A stretch of DNA of 64,000 nt from JAZKFP01 sp040386355 (GTDB taxonomy: Bacteria > Pseudomonadota > Gammaproteobacteria > Pseudomonadales > UBA6940), in the NCBI GenBank assembly GCA_040386355.1, contig JAZKFP010000050.1, forward strand, positions 1 through 64,000, given 5' to 3'. Below the pieces are notes generated by a model, which searched no databases, had not been told where the DNA came from, and saw only the letters and a program-made list of their open reading frames with translations. Numbering within the stretch: the first letter of the stretch is position 1; each line of letters begins with the position of its first letter. Shown here one piece after another: positions 21,655 to 30,403 of the stretch. The translations under genes were made by a program, and so were the position numbers.

Positions 21655-23322
21655 TTAAAGACGCAGTTTTGTTTTTCCCTTATAAGCTTTGCCATAGAGT
21701 GGGTTCACTTCAAGCTGCTTTTTCCATGGTGAAATTTCGTGATAACTGATTTTATCCAGCAAGACAGGTCGTAAGCCACCGGAAAATAGAATGATTTTAT
21801 CTGTCCGGCGCACTTCATCCGGTGTCATCAGTTTTCGTGGAGTTTCATGCACTGAAGTTGAGACCGGATTAAAAAAATATTCGCCTATATTATAGTTTTT
21901 TGATTTGATGGATTGGTCACCCAACATATTTGAAATTAATTGGCAGGTTTTAAACGATCTTATATTCATGATGATTTTTACTTCTGTTTGAGAAAGCAAT
22001 GTTTCTAAACTTTCTCTTCCGTAAACATAAGCCCATTGCTCAAGCTCCTGAATTATGAGCCACATAGTAATCTGGTATTCTCTTGCCAAAGTTAACATCG
22101 ATGGCAAATTATCAACTTTAAAATTGGTAATTTCATCGCATAAAAAACATACGCGATTGGGGCCGGTAGTACGCATTAATTCTCTCAATGCACACCAGGA
22201 TAAAACCGCTAGCCATGGCGCATAGACGCTCATGCGAGTTGGATCAGCAATAAGATAAATAGTGATTTTTTTGTGTTTCATATCCGAAAAACGAAAATCA
22301 CATACGGACGTACATTCTGCAAGAACACCGCTTGCAGAAAACACTTCTACGGATTGCACCGCGCCCTCTCGAAAACTCTCAACTTGTTTAGGATCGCCAT
22401 TTTCGATTTTGCCGATCATATCGCGGGCCAGCCTGGCAAGATCACCATGTAAATGGGTGGATTGCACAGCCTCACGCAAGGCGGCATGTAATCTTTCGCT
22501 ATCACTTAGCAGTGATAAGGCGTTCGATAAGGTAGCGTTGCCTTCCATCGTCATCAAATATACAAATGCAAAAATCAAGAATTTTCGCGCACCATTTCGC
22601 CAATATTGGTTTTCACCTTGTGTTTTTGGGTCCTGACAAAACTGCTTTGCCAAACCTTCGGCCTCAGATAAAACTTGATTATGTAATTTTGGATCAACCC
22701 AAGTATCAATTAGAATTTGCAGCGGGTTGTATCGTGCGCCAACACCTAAAATATGCGCATTAATACCTGCTGGATTAACGAAAAGCGTTTCATGCTGAAA
22801 TTTTTTGCGGCGATATTTACCGGTCATGACAGCTAAAGTACCTTTTAAATCCGGCACCAACATACTTGTGGAGTTATGACATAAGGTTGGAATAACAAAA
22901 CCAGTGGTTTTTCCTCCACCAGCCGGACTAAGCACTAATCCAGAGGATTCAATATCTACAAAGACGGGTTTGTTGTTATGTAACCCCGCTAAAAATCCGC
23001 GTGGTTTTTTTCGAGCTCCAGAGAGCAATCCAAAAGTTTTAAATAATCCTGCTTGCTGTATTTCTTTAGGTGAAGCCCAACCGGCAGTTCCGGCTTTGCC
23101 GGTGGTTTTCATAGCTTTAATATAAAAAAATATTCGGGGAATGGATCTTAAAATTAAAGCGCCGAGATGGGCAAATAATAATCCGGCAGAAAACATGAAC
23201 ATCAGCGGCATTAATGCCCATTCGGTTTCGAGTAAATCAAATGTTTTCCATGCAAACCAGGAAAATAATACACCTAAAATCAACATGCCGGTGGGATGTT
23301 CACCTTGTCGATGATATCGCAT
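21655..23322 (-). CDS. Type IV coupling protein, VirD4/TraG family
   Basis: A 555-residue inner-membrane ATPase that would link the relaxosome to a type IV secretion channel. Two N-terminal transmembrane helices (about residues 12-28 and 37-58) precede the ATPase domain; Walker A is LSPAGGGKTTG (about 131-141) and Walker B is VCFLCDEITNF. AGGA lies ten bases before the ATG at 23322. Size is in the normal VirD4/TraG range. No other type IV secretion genes are present, so mobilization would need a helper system. It belongs with the relaxase at 4532-5815, although they are separated by the inserted cargo. Confidence 0.93.
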   Translation of the reverse strand: MRYHRQGEHPTGMLILGVLFSWFAWKTFDLLETEWALMPLMFMFSAGLLFAHLGALILRSIPRIFFYIKAMKTTGKAGTAGWASPKEIQQAGLFKTFGLLSGARKKPRGFLAGLHNNKPVFVDIESSGLVLSPAGGGKTTGFVIPTLCHNSTSMLVPDLKGTLAVMTGKYRRKKFQHETLFVNPAGINAHILGVGARYNPLQILIDTWVDPKLHNQVLSEAEGLAKQFCQDPKTQGENQYWRNGARKFLIFAFVYLMTMEGNATLSNALSLLSDSERLHAALREAVQSTHLHGDLARLARDMIGKIENGDPKQVESFREGAVQSVEVFSASGVLAECTSVCDFRFSDMKHKKITIYLIADPTRMSVYAPWLAVLSWCALRELMRTTGPNRVCFLCDEITNFKVDNLPSMLTLAREYQITMWLIIQELEQWAYVYGRESLETLLSQTEVKIIMNIRSFKTCQLISNMLGDQSIKSKNYNIGEYFFNPVSTSVHETPRKLMTPDEVRRTDKIILFSGGLRPVLLDKISYHEISPWKKQLEVNPLYGKAYKGKTKLRL

Positions 23323-23343
23323 TGTGATGTCCTTAAAAATAAG

Positions 23344-23377
23344 TCTTTCCGATTATTAATGTAAATAATCGGAAAGA
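23344..23377 (-). terminator. Perfect 14-bp hairpin between the 430-aa gene and the coupling protein gene
   Basis: TCTTTCCGATTATT (23344-23357) and AATAATCGGAAAGA (23364-23377) pair perfectly with a 6-base loop. On the minus strand it is followed by CTTATTTTTAA, so it could act as an attenuator or terminator between the two genes, lowering read-through into the coupling protein gene 21 bases on. Confidence 0.5.
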
Positions 23378-23415
23378 TATGGATGGGATGGCACTTGCAA
23401 GAAAGGCTTTTAAAT

Positions 23416-24708
23416 TTATTTAATTTTCAAAAGCTGCATTGGATTTATAACGAGATTATTTGCATTAACGGACTGTGCGGATTGAAGCGCTTGGATCATA
23501 TTTTCTCCCTTATTTCCCGTTTCATTTTTTATGTGAAATTTTTTGGCAAAAGTTTCACCATTAACCGATAAACGAAGTTCCCCTTTCACTCCGCCAATTT
23601 TTATGCCGTCAAAAAAGTTAATTGCAATTATAAGTTTTTCTAAATCAATTTCTGAATGAAACTCAATAATTTCATACCCATTCAAAGCAGTATTAGAACT
23701 TCTATAATCTTTCCAATACGACCCTTCAGGTGAAGATGAATTTGCATAAAATAAAGGCTTAGCACCAGGAAAAGGCAATGCGTATAAATCTAAATCACAA
23801 GTTGCGCAGTCCCAGGACAAAGAAATTTCAACATCCCTGCCCTGCCGTATTTCGAAAGTCGACAATATTTTTTCTGATAGCTTTCGATCAAAAATTGACT
23901 GCTCTCTACGCTGTGTATGCAGACGGATCATTTCTAATTTTCCAGGCTGAGCATTTCCAAAATTATGCTGGGAAATTTTTATGTCTTTTCCCAGTGTTTT
24001 TTGAACACGCTGTAGAATAATTTCCGGATTGTTGGCAAAACTCAACAAACTCCCACCTTGACGCTCAATGAAAAGTGTCCAAAAGCGTTTTATAAAATAG
24101 ATATTTTGATCGTTTAAATTTTGAGAATTGGTGTAAGCAAAATGCACACGCATATTTGCTAACAGTTCAGGTGTATCAACTGTTCCAAAAGGTGTAATCG
24201 CCGTGGATTCCAATAAATGCGCATCAGAAGGAATGCTTGGGGCCGCCATACTAAAAGCCGGTTCTCGCGCGTCGTCATATAAAGGGGAACCGATCATTAA
24301 AATATCTAATGGTTCAAGTGGCGCATAATTTTCGGCTATATAGCGAAGCACTTGCGGGATACGCAGAGCTTCTTTTATTACAGGCTCCGCAGGCTGATTT
24401 TTAGTGAATTTCAGAAGCTTTGAAACCGTTTTACGGTTCACACCCATTCGCGCTTTAGGAGAGTTATAGGCTGAATCAATTGGTATTTTGAAATCACCAA
24501 TGTTTTCCAAGCTATAACCATTGATTAAAATTACATTGTCTCCAGGCTCAAGCGTGGTTAAAAAATTAATCACATTTGAAATCGTTTTTTTTGAATTGGC
24601 TTCGTCCATGTGCGGTGACAATACAATGACCAGGTCACGGGCTTGCACAACTGAACTCATTAAAAGAGTAATTATAAAGAATCCAACGCATAAATAAGGG
24701 TATCGCAT
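23416..24708 (-). CDS. Secreted protein with vWA-like N-terminal domain, 430 aa
   Basis: Residues 1-23 are a signal peptide (MRYPYLCVGFFIITLLMSSVVQA). The following region DLVIVLSPHMDEANSKKTISNVINFL... DILMIGSPLYDD has the alternating strand-helix pattern of a von Willebrand A-like or similar Rossmann fold, though the first metal motif is not DxSxS. A second, all-beta-looking domain starts near residue 290 (VEISLSWDCATCDLDLYALP). I do not know a named family. It lies upstream of the coupling protein on the same strand and so is probably an element backbone gene with a role in the cell envelope. Confidence 0.55.
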   Translation of the reverse strand: MRYPYLCVGFFIITLLMSSVVQARDLVIVLSPHMDEANSKKTISNVINFLTTLEPGDNVILINGYSLENIGDFKIPIDSAYNSPKARMGVNRKTVSKLLKFTKNQPAEPVIKEALRIPQVLRYIAENYAPLEPLDILMIGSPLYDDAREPAFSMAAPSIPSDAHLLESTAITPFGTVDTPELLANMRVHFAYTNSQNLNDQNIYFIKRFWTLFIERQGGSLLSFANNPEIILQRVQKTLGKDIKISQHNFGNAQPGKLEMIRLHTQRREQSIFDRKLSEKILSTFEIRQGRDVEISLSWDCATCDLDLYALPFPGAKPLFYANSSSPEGSYWKDYRSSNTALNGYEIIEFHSEIDLEKLIIAINFFDGIKIGGVKGELRLSVNGETFAKKFHIKNETGNKGENMIQALQSAQSVNANNLVINPMQLLKIK

Positions 24709-24752
24709 GGCATTGCTCCTGATAAAATGAATTTTAAATATGAAAATTAGAT

Positions 24753-25754
24753 TTATTGATAGAAATTGTTGACGGCACTAAATTTGGCACGTTGGCTGTT
24801 ATATTCCGCAACTTGCGAATTGATAAATGCCTGCCTGTTTGCGATGAATTGATTTAAATGTTGTCTTTTTTCGGCACATTCTTCAGTTAATGCTTTGTGT
24901 TCTGCGCAATGAATTTTCCAAGCAGCATCAAGCTCGACATATTCAAGATTATCGCAATAATAATCTGGAGAATATTTATTAAAAATATCTTCTAAAGCGA
25001 GAAATAAACTTGCTGATACTAAAATTTCAGAAAGCAGTTGAATCCAAACAAAACACGATCCTTTCCATTGAAAACCCTCCATTTCTTCGGCATTAAAACT
25101 GCTAGATACTCCGTTAAAATTTAATGAAAAAAATACGGTCCAGACAAGCAGCGTTATGCCGGTTAAAATATAAATACATAATCCATATTTTCTCTGGTTT
25201 TTATAAAAATCAATGAAGTTAGAAACAAATTTCAAAGAACAGCTGGCGGCTGGAACAAGCAGTGATAAACACAAGGCTAAGTGAGGTTTTTCAATAAAAA
25301 TTGTAATGCCTGATTCAACAAGATTTGAGTAAACATTTGCCGTACCCATAACCATTGAAATTAACAAAAAGATTGCTGTTAATATAAAATATGCTTGGTC
25401 TCTTTTATTCCAATTGTTAAAACGGATCGGATTTTTATTATTGTCATTCGAACCAGTGCTTACATACGCAGATTTAACGTGGCGTTTGGTAGAGCGTTTT
25501 CGAAGCGATAATTCAGCAAGCGTCACAGCAGATTCTTCACACCGCGCATCAAGCTGTTTTAATTCCATAGAAAGTGTTGTTTGATCTCCATAATAACCAT
25601 CATAAATTGCGCCAGCTTGCTCAGGGATCATGTGTTCAGCATTTTGAATATTTGAACTTTGTCTAACTTTTTTAATGAAGTCTGCCATTGAGCAGGCCAT
25701 TAAAGAATTTTCAATAATTTCTTTTTTTTCAGGGAGAGTGCGAGGCGAAATCAT
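24753..25754 (-). CDS. Membrane protein with four transmembrane helices, 333 aa
   Basis: A 333-residue protein. The N-terminal 115 residues are cytoplasmic and helical, followed by four hydrophobic segments (about residues 122-142, 155-175, 190-212 and 232-252) and a long charged coiled-coil-like C-terminus (AEHKALTEECAEKRQHLNQFIANRQAFINSQ). No recognised family. It is 44 bases upstream of the secreted 430-aa gene, on the same strand and probably in one operon with it and the coupling protein gene, suggesting a transfer-related membrane role. Confidence 0.55.
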   Translation of the reverse strand: MISPRTLPEKKEIIENSLMACSMADFIKKVRQSSNIQNAEHMIPEQAGAIYDGYYGDQTTLSMELKQLDARCEESAVTLAELSLRKRSTKRHVKSAYVSTGSNDNNKNPIRFNNWNKRDQAYFILTAIFLLISMVMGTANVYSNLVESGITIFIEKPHLALCLSLLVPAASCSLKFVSNFIDFYKNQRKYGLCIYILTGITLLVWTVFFSLNFNGVSSSFNAEEMEGFQWKGSCFVWIQLLSEILVSASLFLALEDIFNKYSPDYYCDNLEYVELDAAWKIHCAEHKALTEECAEKRQHLNQFIANRQAFINSQVAEYNSQRAKFSAVNNFYQ

Positions 25755-25855
25755 GTTCTATCTCCAATATATGCTTTTGGTTAACTAGCAACGATACTGT
25801 GACCGTAATGCACTAGAAATTTGGGAAATAGAAATATGATTAAAAATCAAAAAAA

Positions 25856-25892
25856 AGCACCGCTGTTTTATGGCGGTGCTAATTTTATTTAA
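25856..25892 (-). terminator. Rho-independent terminator of the KDKxS-repeat gene
   Basis: AGCACCGC (25856-25863) and GCGGTGCT (25873-25880) form an 8-bp GC-rich stem; on the minus strand it is followed by a run of nine T. It lies just downstream of the stop at 25889. Confidence 0.75.
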
Positions 25893-26437
25893 AATTTAAT
25901 ATAGTGTTTTGCAACGTGAGGAAATTCGATTTCAACAAATAAAGTTAAAATCCTGAGCCTTTCAACTTTTCGGGAAATACGCTTTGGAAAAAATCCTGTT
26001 TTATCGGCCTCTATATAATGTGATACAGAGCGCATATCGGGATCATTTCCAAACGCCTCATCTAAATCTGGCAATTCATAAATACTTTCATTCGCATTTA
26101 TGAATTTACGTCCTTTCGAAAAGACAATTGAAAGTAAATCTAACAATTTTCTTCTTGAAACATTTTTTTTCATTTTATCTTTAGAGACTTTATCTTTAGA
26201 GGATTTATCTTTAGAGGATTTATCTTTAGAAGCTTTATCTTTAGAAGCTTTATCTTTAGAAGCTTTATCTTTAGAAGCTTTATCTTTGGAAGTTTTATCT
26301 TTGGAAGTTTTATCTTTGGAAGCTTTATCTTTGGAATGATCTTTTAAGCTCTTAATGACCATCCAAGTTATCCAATAATTTAGGGGGTGGTATAGCTCTG
26401 CCTTACTTGCAACACGAATTGTTTTTTTAAATTTCAT
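25889..26437 (-). CDS. Protein with 11 tandem KDKxS pentapeptide repeats
   Basis: 182 residues from the ATG at 26437 (AAGGAA upstream at normal spacing); the TTG at 26479 is a poor alternative. The N-terminal 30 residues (ELYHPLNYWITWMVIK) and the C-terminal 90 residues look folded; between them lies a low-complexity tract of KDK(A/T/S/V)S repeats coded by a 15-bp DNA repeat. The tract is strongly charged and probably extended or a single helix. Because the DNA unit is a multiple of three, slippage changes tract length without breaking the frame. Function unknown; surface or nucleic-acid contact are possibilities. Confidence 0.6.
   Translation of the reverse strand: MKFKKTIRVASKAELYHPLNYWITWMVIKSLKDHSKDKASKDKTSKDKTSKDKASKDKASKDKASKDKASKDKSSKDKSSKDKVSKDKMKKNVSRRKLLDLLSIVFSKGRKFINANESIYELPDLDEAFGNDPDMRSVSHYIEADKTGFFPKRISRKVERLRILTLFVEIEFPHVAKHYIKF
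26175..26339 (-). repeat. 15-bp minisatellite, 11 units, inside a coding region
   Basis: Eleven consecutive 15-bp units of the form TTATCTTTRGARGHT (plus-strand reading) with few changes. Units 4-7 (starting 26220) are identical, as are units 2-3 and 8-9, which points to recent duplication by slippage or unequal recombination. Confidence 0.9.
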
Positions 26438-26606
26438 GGGGATTTCCTTCAAGTGAAGAAATTGAATCCCCTTGGCCAAGGGTTTTTTTATAGGCTGCGC
26501 AGCCGGCTTAAACTTAATCAGCTATTGCGCTAATAGATATATAAGATTTAGAATCTTGTTAATATTATTAAATCGTAGTTAATAAAAAATCAAAAGAGAG
26601 ATTATT

Positions 26607-27209
26607 ATGCCAAATCAATATTGCAGAGGCTCACATCTTTCATCATGGCAATTTGAACACTTTGTGAGGATTTATATTGAAGAAGTTTGCATGTGCCTGA
26701 CAAATAACAATAAAAGAAAATATTATTTGAATAAGTTAGAAAGTTTGGGAGTCAAAATGGTGCGGCAGACTTTTGCAAAATATCATAACGATATTGGCGA
26801 TTGGTTATGGGAAAATTACATATTCCATCCCATTGTTGAAAAAGTAGACAACAAAGAAATTATTAATGAACTTTGCCAGCTAATATTTGGCCATGTTAAA
26901 TATTCAAATATGAAATTCCGTAAGGAAATTGAGTTCTATACTGGTGGCAATTTCTTCATACACAATTCTTATGAGTATCATGTTTTAGATAGGCGTTCCG
27001 ATCGTGCCTACGGTTTAAAGTTAGAAAATTTTTATCGTGAATTTAGCAGAGCTCGCTGGATCGGGGCCTTTATTAGAGAAGAAGGACTTAAACATCTTTC
27101 AGACTTTGAAAATTTATCTCAACTTTCGAAAGTTTTAAACAAAGCAGTTGATACCTTACTAATGAATCTTATAAAAAATCCTTTGTTAATCAAAAATGGG
27201 AAGACCTAA
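26607..27209 (+). CDS. Hypothetical protein, 200 aa
   Basis: AGAGAG precedes the ATG at 26607. The 200-residue product is soluble, helix-rich and very AT-rich in codon use. No motif recognised; repeated aromatic residues (NYIFHPIVEK, FYREFSRARWIGAFI) suggest a globular fold. Its 3' end overlaps the convergent 247-aa gene by 24 bases. It lies in the cargo part of the element. Confidence 0.5.
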   Translation: MPNQYCRGSHLSSWQFEHFVRIYIEEVCMCLTNNNKRKYYLNKLESLGVKMVRQTFAKYHNDIGDWLWENYIFHPIVEKVDNKEIINELCQLIFGHVKYSNMKFRKEIEFYTGGNFFIHNSYEYHVLDRRSDRAYGLKLENFYREFSRARWIGAFIREEGLKHLSDFENLSQLSKVLNKAVDTLLMNLIKNPLLIKNGKT

Positions 27210-27929
27210 ATTTTTTCTAAAATTATCTAAATTTCCTTTAGATTCTGCCTCATCGTATTCTCTGCTATATTTTGCTATCGCAGCTTTTGTTTCGATTCTC
27301 AAGTCTCCAAATTTACTTAAATTTGCACCTATATGAGCAGATTGTGATAAATAATTTATTGGTTCAACTTCAATCAATGCATCACGTTGCTCTTCTTCTG
27401 TCAGAAAATCCTCATAACGCTTTAAATCTTCAGATTTTTCAACCTCACGTCTTTCATTTGTGCAATCTTGCGTCCAATCAAGAAAAGCTTTTTTATAAGC
27501 TTCAATGATTGCGGGCTTATTCTTAATTCGCTCTAAATCAATTGGATTGGCTGCTATCCATTCAGAAACGAGAATTTTAAGATTCTTTGCTCCAGAAACA
27601 TTTAAATCTACATAGTTTTCTATTTTTTTTGCTAAATTAACACCAAAAATTTTTGATAAAGACGGTGGTTCTGTCATTTCTGGCACATTTGATACAGCGA
27701 CTAGTTTTTTTATTGTTATAAATTTATTTTTGCCACTTTTATAAGGACTATTAATTATAAAGTCTAGATTTTCTTTACTAAAGTTTTCATTTTTTGATTT
27801 TTTAGCACTTTTAATTTGTGTGGTAGATTGATTTCCAACCAAATTTTCTTTTAAAAGTTTACTTGGGATCATCTCGTCTAGTTTATGAGATGGCTCAATT
27901 TTATTTTTTGAATATGATCTAATTTTCAC
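27186..27929 (-). CDS. Hypothetical protein, 247 aa, paired with the 605-aa gene
   Basis: 247 residues, basic N-terminal 100 residues of low complexity (KSAKKSKNENFSKENLD), then a helical C-terminal half with an acidic segment (RREVEKSEDLKRYEDFLTEEEQRD). No recognised family, signal peptide or membrane helix. It starts nine bases after the stop of the 605-aa gene on the same strand, so the two form an operon and may act together. Confidence 0.5.
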   Translation of the reverse strand: MKIRSYSKNKIEPSHKLDEMIPSKLLKENLVGNQSTTQIKSAKKSKNENFSKENLDFIINSPYKSGKNKFITIKKLVAVSNVPEMTEPPSLSKIFGVNLAKKIENYVDLNVSGAKNLKILVSEWIAANPIDLERIKNKPAIIEAYKKAFLDWTQDCTNERREVEKSEDLKRYEDFLTEEEQRDALIEVEPINYLSQSAHIGANLSKFGDLRIETKAAIAKYSREYDEAESKGNLDNFRKNLGLPIFD

Positions 27930-27938
27930 AATCCACTC

Positions 27939-29756
27939 TCAACTTTCATTTGGACTTGTCATTAATACTCGTGCCAACGTGGCATCAGCTTGTTGCAAGG
28001 CGATTTCAATTTGATCTATTTTTAAAAATATTCCTGGCGTATTTAATTTAAAATATGGATTATCATAAATTCCAACTTTATAGTTCCATGTATCGTCCAG
28101 AACTTTAAAAGATATTTGATCTTTAGAAGTTTTAGCATTTGGATTCCATGTAAATTTTACATATTGGAAAGGATATACACGTGACAAGAGTTTAAGAGGA
28201 GTGTTTAAACGATTGGCAACTTCCTCTGGCGTATATTCTAAATTATTTTTTGAATTTGCTATCTCGTAAACTATAGCATGTAATACATTATAATATGTAT
28301 CCTGTATTTCTTTAATATAAAGATTATTAACACGAGTGCGAATGGAACGAATCGCATAATTCGCTACGCTATGATAAAAATGATAAATTTCTCGCCATGT
28401 TTTTTGCGGATCGTTTGTGTCACATTTAACAATATGTCCCATTGCGTAAACTGGGGCACCGGCTATGTGTATGGGAACGATAATTTGTTTGTATTTGGCA
28501 GTCTTATCTGGCTGCGAAAAAAATATTTCTGCACAGTTCGTATAATCTAATAATCTTTTATAATCAGGATCATTCTTGTAAATTTTTTCTGGAGGGCCCT
28601 CCGGTTCATCTAAGCGATTAAAAATATTGTATTTAATCGGCTCATTTAAAAATTGAACATAACCTCCACAAAAAGCAGCATCGAAAACAGATCGTGCCTT
28701 ATCCCCAAAAGGTCTTTCAGCATTATCTAGCATTTCATCAATTTCTTTAGGTGATAATTTTCCTTTAAGAGCTTCTTTTATATCCTTGCGCTGACTGTCA
28801 GGCACAATATGTCTTACACCGTGACTATATGCACCGTCACTATTTGCTAATTTACCGTTGAGACTTCCACGGTAACGTTTAGTTTCTCGATCAAACATCA
28901 TTATCCCAAACATAATGTTGGGGGGTGCTTTACCATTTTTGCATAAGAGTGGAGATCCTTTAAAACTCTCATAAATAAATTCAAAAACATGAACCGCTTT
29001 TTTATAATGCTCGTCAAAAAAATATTGTATTTCGTCTCGACAATCTTCGGCGGCTTTATTTTTTTTATAAGTTTTCAAATATAATTTTTCTTGAGGAGTA
29101 AACTTAATATCGGGATCATCAATTTTAATTGATTGTTTATGCCACCAATTTGCGCCTTCCTTACAAAATGGTTCTGTCATTACATTAATTTTATTTGCAT
29201 AAAAATATTTAAAAGCAGAGTCCCTTTCTACCTCCTTAACTAACTCTTCAAAAGAGTGATTATCTGAACTTTCACCATTTTTAAATTTGATTGCCTTAAA
29301 TTCGGGGGGCTCATAGCCTTTAGATTTTTTAAAATCTGCTAAAAAACACAGAAGGAAAATGTTTTTATGTATAGGAAAGACATAGTTCTGGCATTCTTCT
29401 AAATCGAGATAAATATAATTAGGATTTTTATTCTTAGAGGGAAGCTTATGCAACTTTTCTGGTTTTTTTAAGGTCGTCTCAAAGTCATCCTTCCATACTG
29501 GATCAAGGACTGTATGATGCAAAACTTTATACCAGCCATTAGCTACATCTTTTTCCAGCAATACGCTCGCTGCATTTTCTTGAAAGAAAATACGAAGGCG
29601 ACTGATAATTTGGCGATGTCCTACCTTAACAATTCTCTGTTGAATATCTGATGACAATAGAGATTGCTTGATAAGATAAACTCGCTCAAGAATATCTCTC
29701 ATGTTCTTATCTTCAATTGAAGCGACAACTTGAGCATTTTTTAATAGTGTTTCCAT
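27939..29756 (-). CDS. Large hypothetical protein, 605 aa
   Basis: Unrecognised soluble protein. The middle (residues about 285-460) contains PPNIMFGIMMFDRETKRYRG and, later, QIIVPIHIAGAPVYAMGHIV followed by long helices; this strand pattern is mildly reminiscent of GAF-type sensor folds but I cannot support that. No nucleotide-binding loop, nuclease motif or membrane helix stands out. First gene of a two-gene minus-strand operon next to the recombinase end of the element, a usual slot for cargo such as defence genes. AT-rich, unlike the 14.5-20.5 kb island. Confidence 0.5.
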   Translation of the reverse strand: METLLKNAQVVASIEDKNMRDILERVYLIKQSLLSSDIQQRIVKVGHRQIISRLRIFFQENAASVLLEKDVANGWYKVLHHTVLDPVWKDDFETTLKKPEKLHKLPSKNKNPNYIYLDLEECQNYVFPIHKNIFLLCFLADFKKSKGYEPPEFKAIKFKNGESSDNHSFEELVKEVERDSAFKYFYANKINVMTEPFCKEGANWWHKQSIKIDDPDIKFTPQEKLYLKTYKKNKAAEDCRDEIQYFFDEHYKKAVHVFEFIYESFKGSPLLCKNGKAPPNIMFGIMMFDRETKRYRGSLNGKLANSDGAYSHGVRHIVPDSQRKDIKEALKGKLSPKEIDEMLDNAERPFGDKARSVFDAAFCGGYVQFLNEPIKYNIFNRLDEPEGPPEKIYKNDPDYKRLLDYTNCAEIFFSQPDKTAKYKQIIVPIHIAGAPVYAMGHIVKCDTNDPQKTWREIYHFYHSVANYAIRSIRTRVNNLYIKEIQDTYYNVLHAIVYEIANSKNNLEYTPEEVANRLNTPLKLLSRVYPFQYVKFTWNPNAKTSKDQISFKVLDDTWNYKVGIYDNPYFKLNTPGIFLKIDQIEIALQQADATLARVLMTSPNES

Positions 29757-29832
29757 TTAAAAACCTATTTTTTGAAATATTCTGGGAAACAGAAAATATA
29801 AAATTAAAAAAAACTCTATTTTAAAATAATTT

Positions 29833-29933
29833 CTCGACAATAATCGCAAAATCACATACGTTAGGATCAAATTCCTATCACTGCGGCGCAGATCATTAGT
29901 TATAGAAAATAATTAATGATCTTCTTTTTGATT
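29833..29933 (+). ncRNA. Candidate small RNA ending in a strong hairpin-T tract
   Basis: In the 350-base gap between divergent genes, GATCATTAGTTAT and ATAATTAATGATC (29891-29921, 13 bp with one G-T pair, 5-base loop) are followed by TTCTTTTTG on the plus strand, like a rho-independent terminator. No plus-strand gene precedes it, so it would end a short transcript starting after a weak TCGACA/TACGTT promoter-like pair near 29833. The rest of the gap (29934-30106) shows only a small GCACTTAGTGC palindrome. Confidence 0.3.
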
Positions 29934-30106
29934 TATCCGCATTATGCACTTAGTGCGCAGCCGTCATTTATCTTGCGTGCATATTTCCCATTTCCGTACG
30001 CTGAGAGTGATATCTAACTCTACTCATACTTTATTTTCAACCCTTTGAAGCCAACGCGTTGTTTTTCTTTCTTGAAAAGCATTGCGCTTGTGCCTGCGAG
30101 TTTGCC

Positions 30107-30403
30107 ATGCCCATAAACATTGAAAAATATATGATTTATATGGATGGTTATGATCTGACCCCTTCACAAAAAATTGAAATGATTCAAACCGTCTATGGAT
30201 TAATGGAATCCAACATTGACCAAATTTTTGGTCAACATCCCGTACAACAATGCCGTGAATATAATGCAGTTAATAATTTACGAAATGAAAGCTGCGCGAT
30301 AGACTCGAAATTATCTGTTAAAAAATCATTTAGCCATAGTGCAAATGTGCGCAAACCCGTAAAAAGAAAGGCCTCAGTATGTCCAAACAACAACGCCTTA
30401 TAG
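30107..30403 (+). CDS. Small protein upstream of and overlapping the large serine recombinase gene
   Basis: 98 residues from the ATG at 30107 (MPINIEKYMIYMDGYDLTPSQKIEMIQTVYGLMESNIDQIFG); a frame from 30059 is longer but begins with a Cys/Phe-rich stretch that looks non-coding. The N-terminal half is a predicted helical bundle; the C-terminal tail is basic. Its end overlaps the recombinase start by 25 bases, so it is co-translated and may be a recombination directionality factor or accessory DNA-binding protein. That role is inferred from position only. Confidence 0.6.
   Translation: MPINIEKYMIYMDGYDLTPSQKIEMIQTVYGLMESNIDQIFGQHPVQQCREYNAVNNLRNESCAIDSKLSVKKSFSHSANVRKPVKRKASVCPNNNAL

Noticed and set aside
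26175..26339. CRISPR or promoter array in the 15-bp repeats
   Set aside because: Units are contiguous without spacers and lie in frame inside a coding region.
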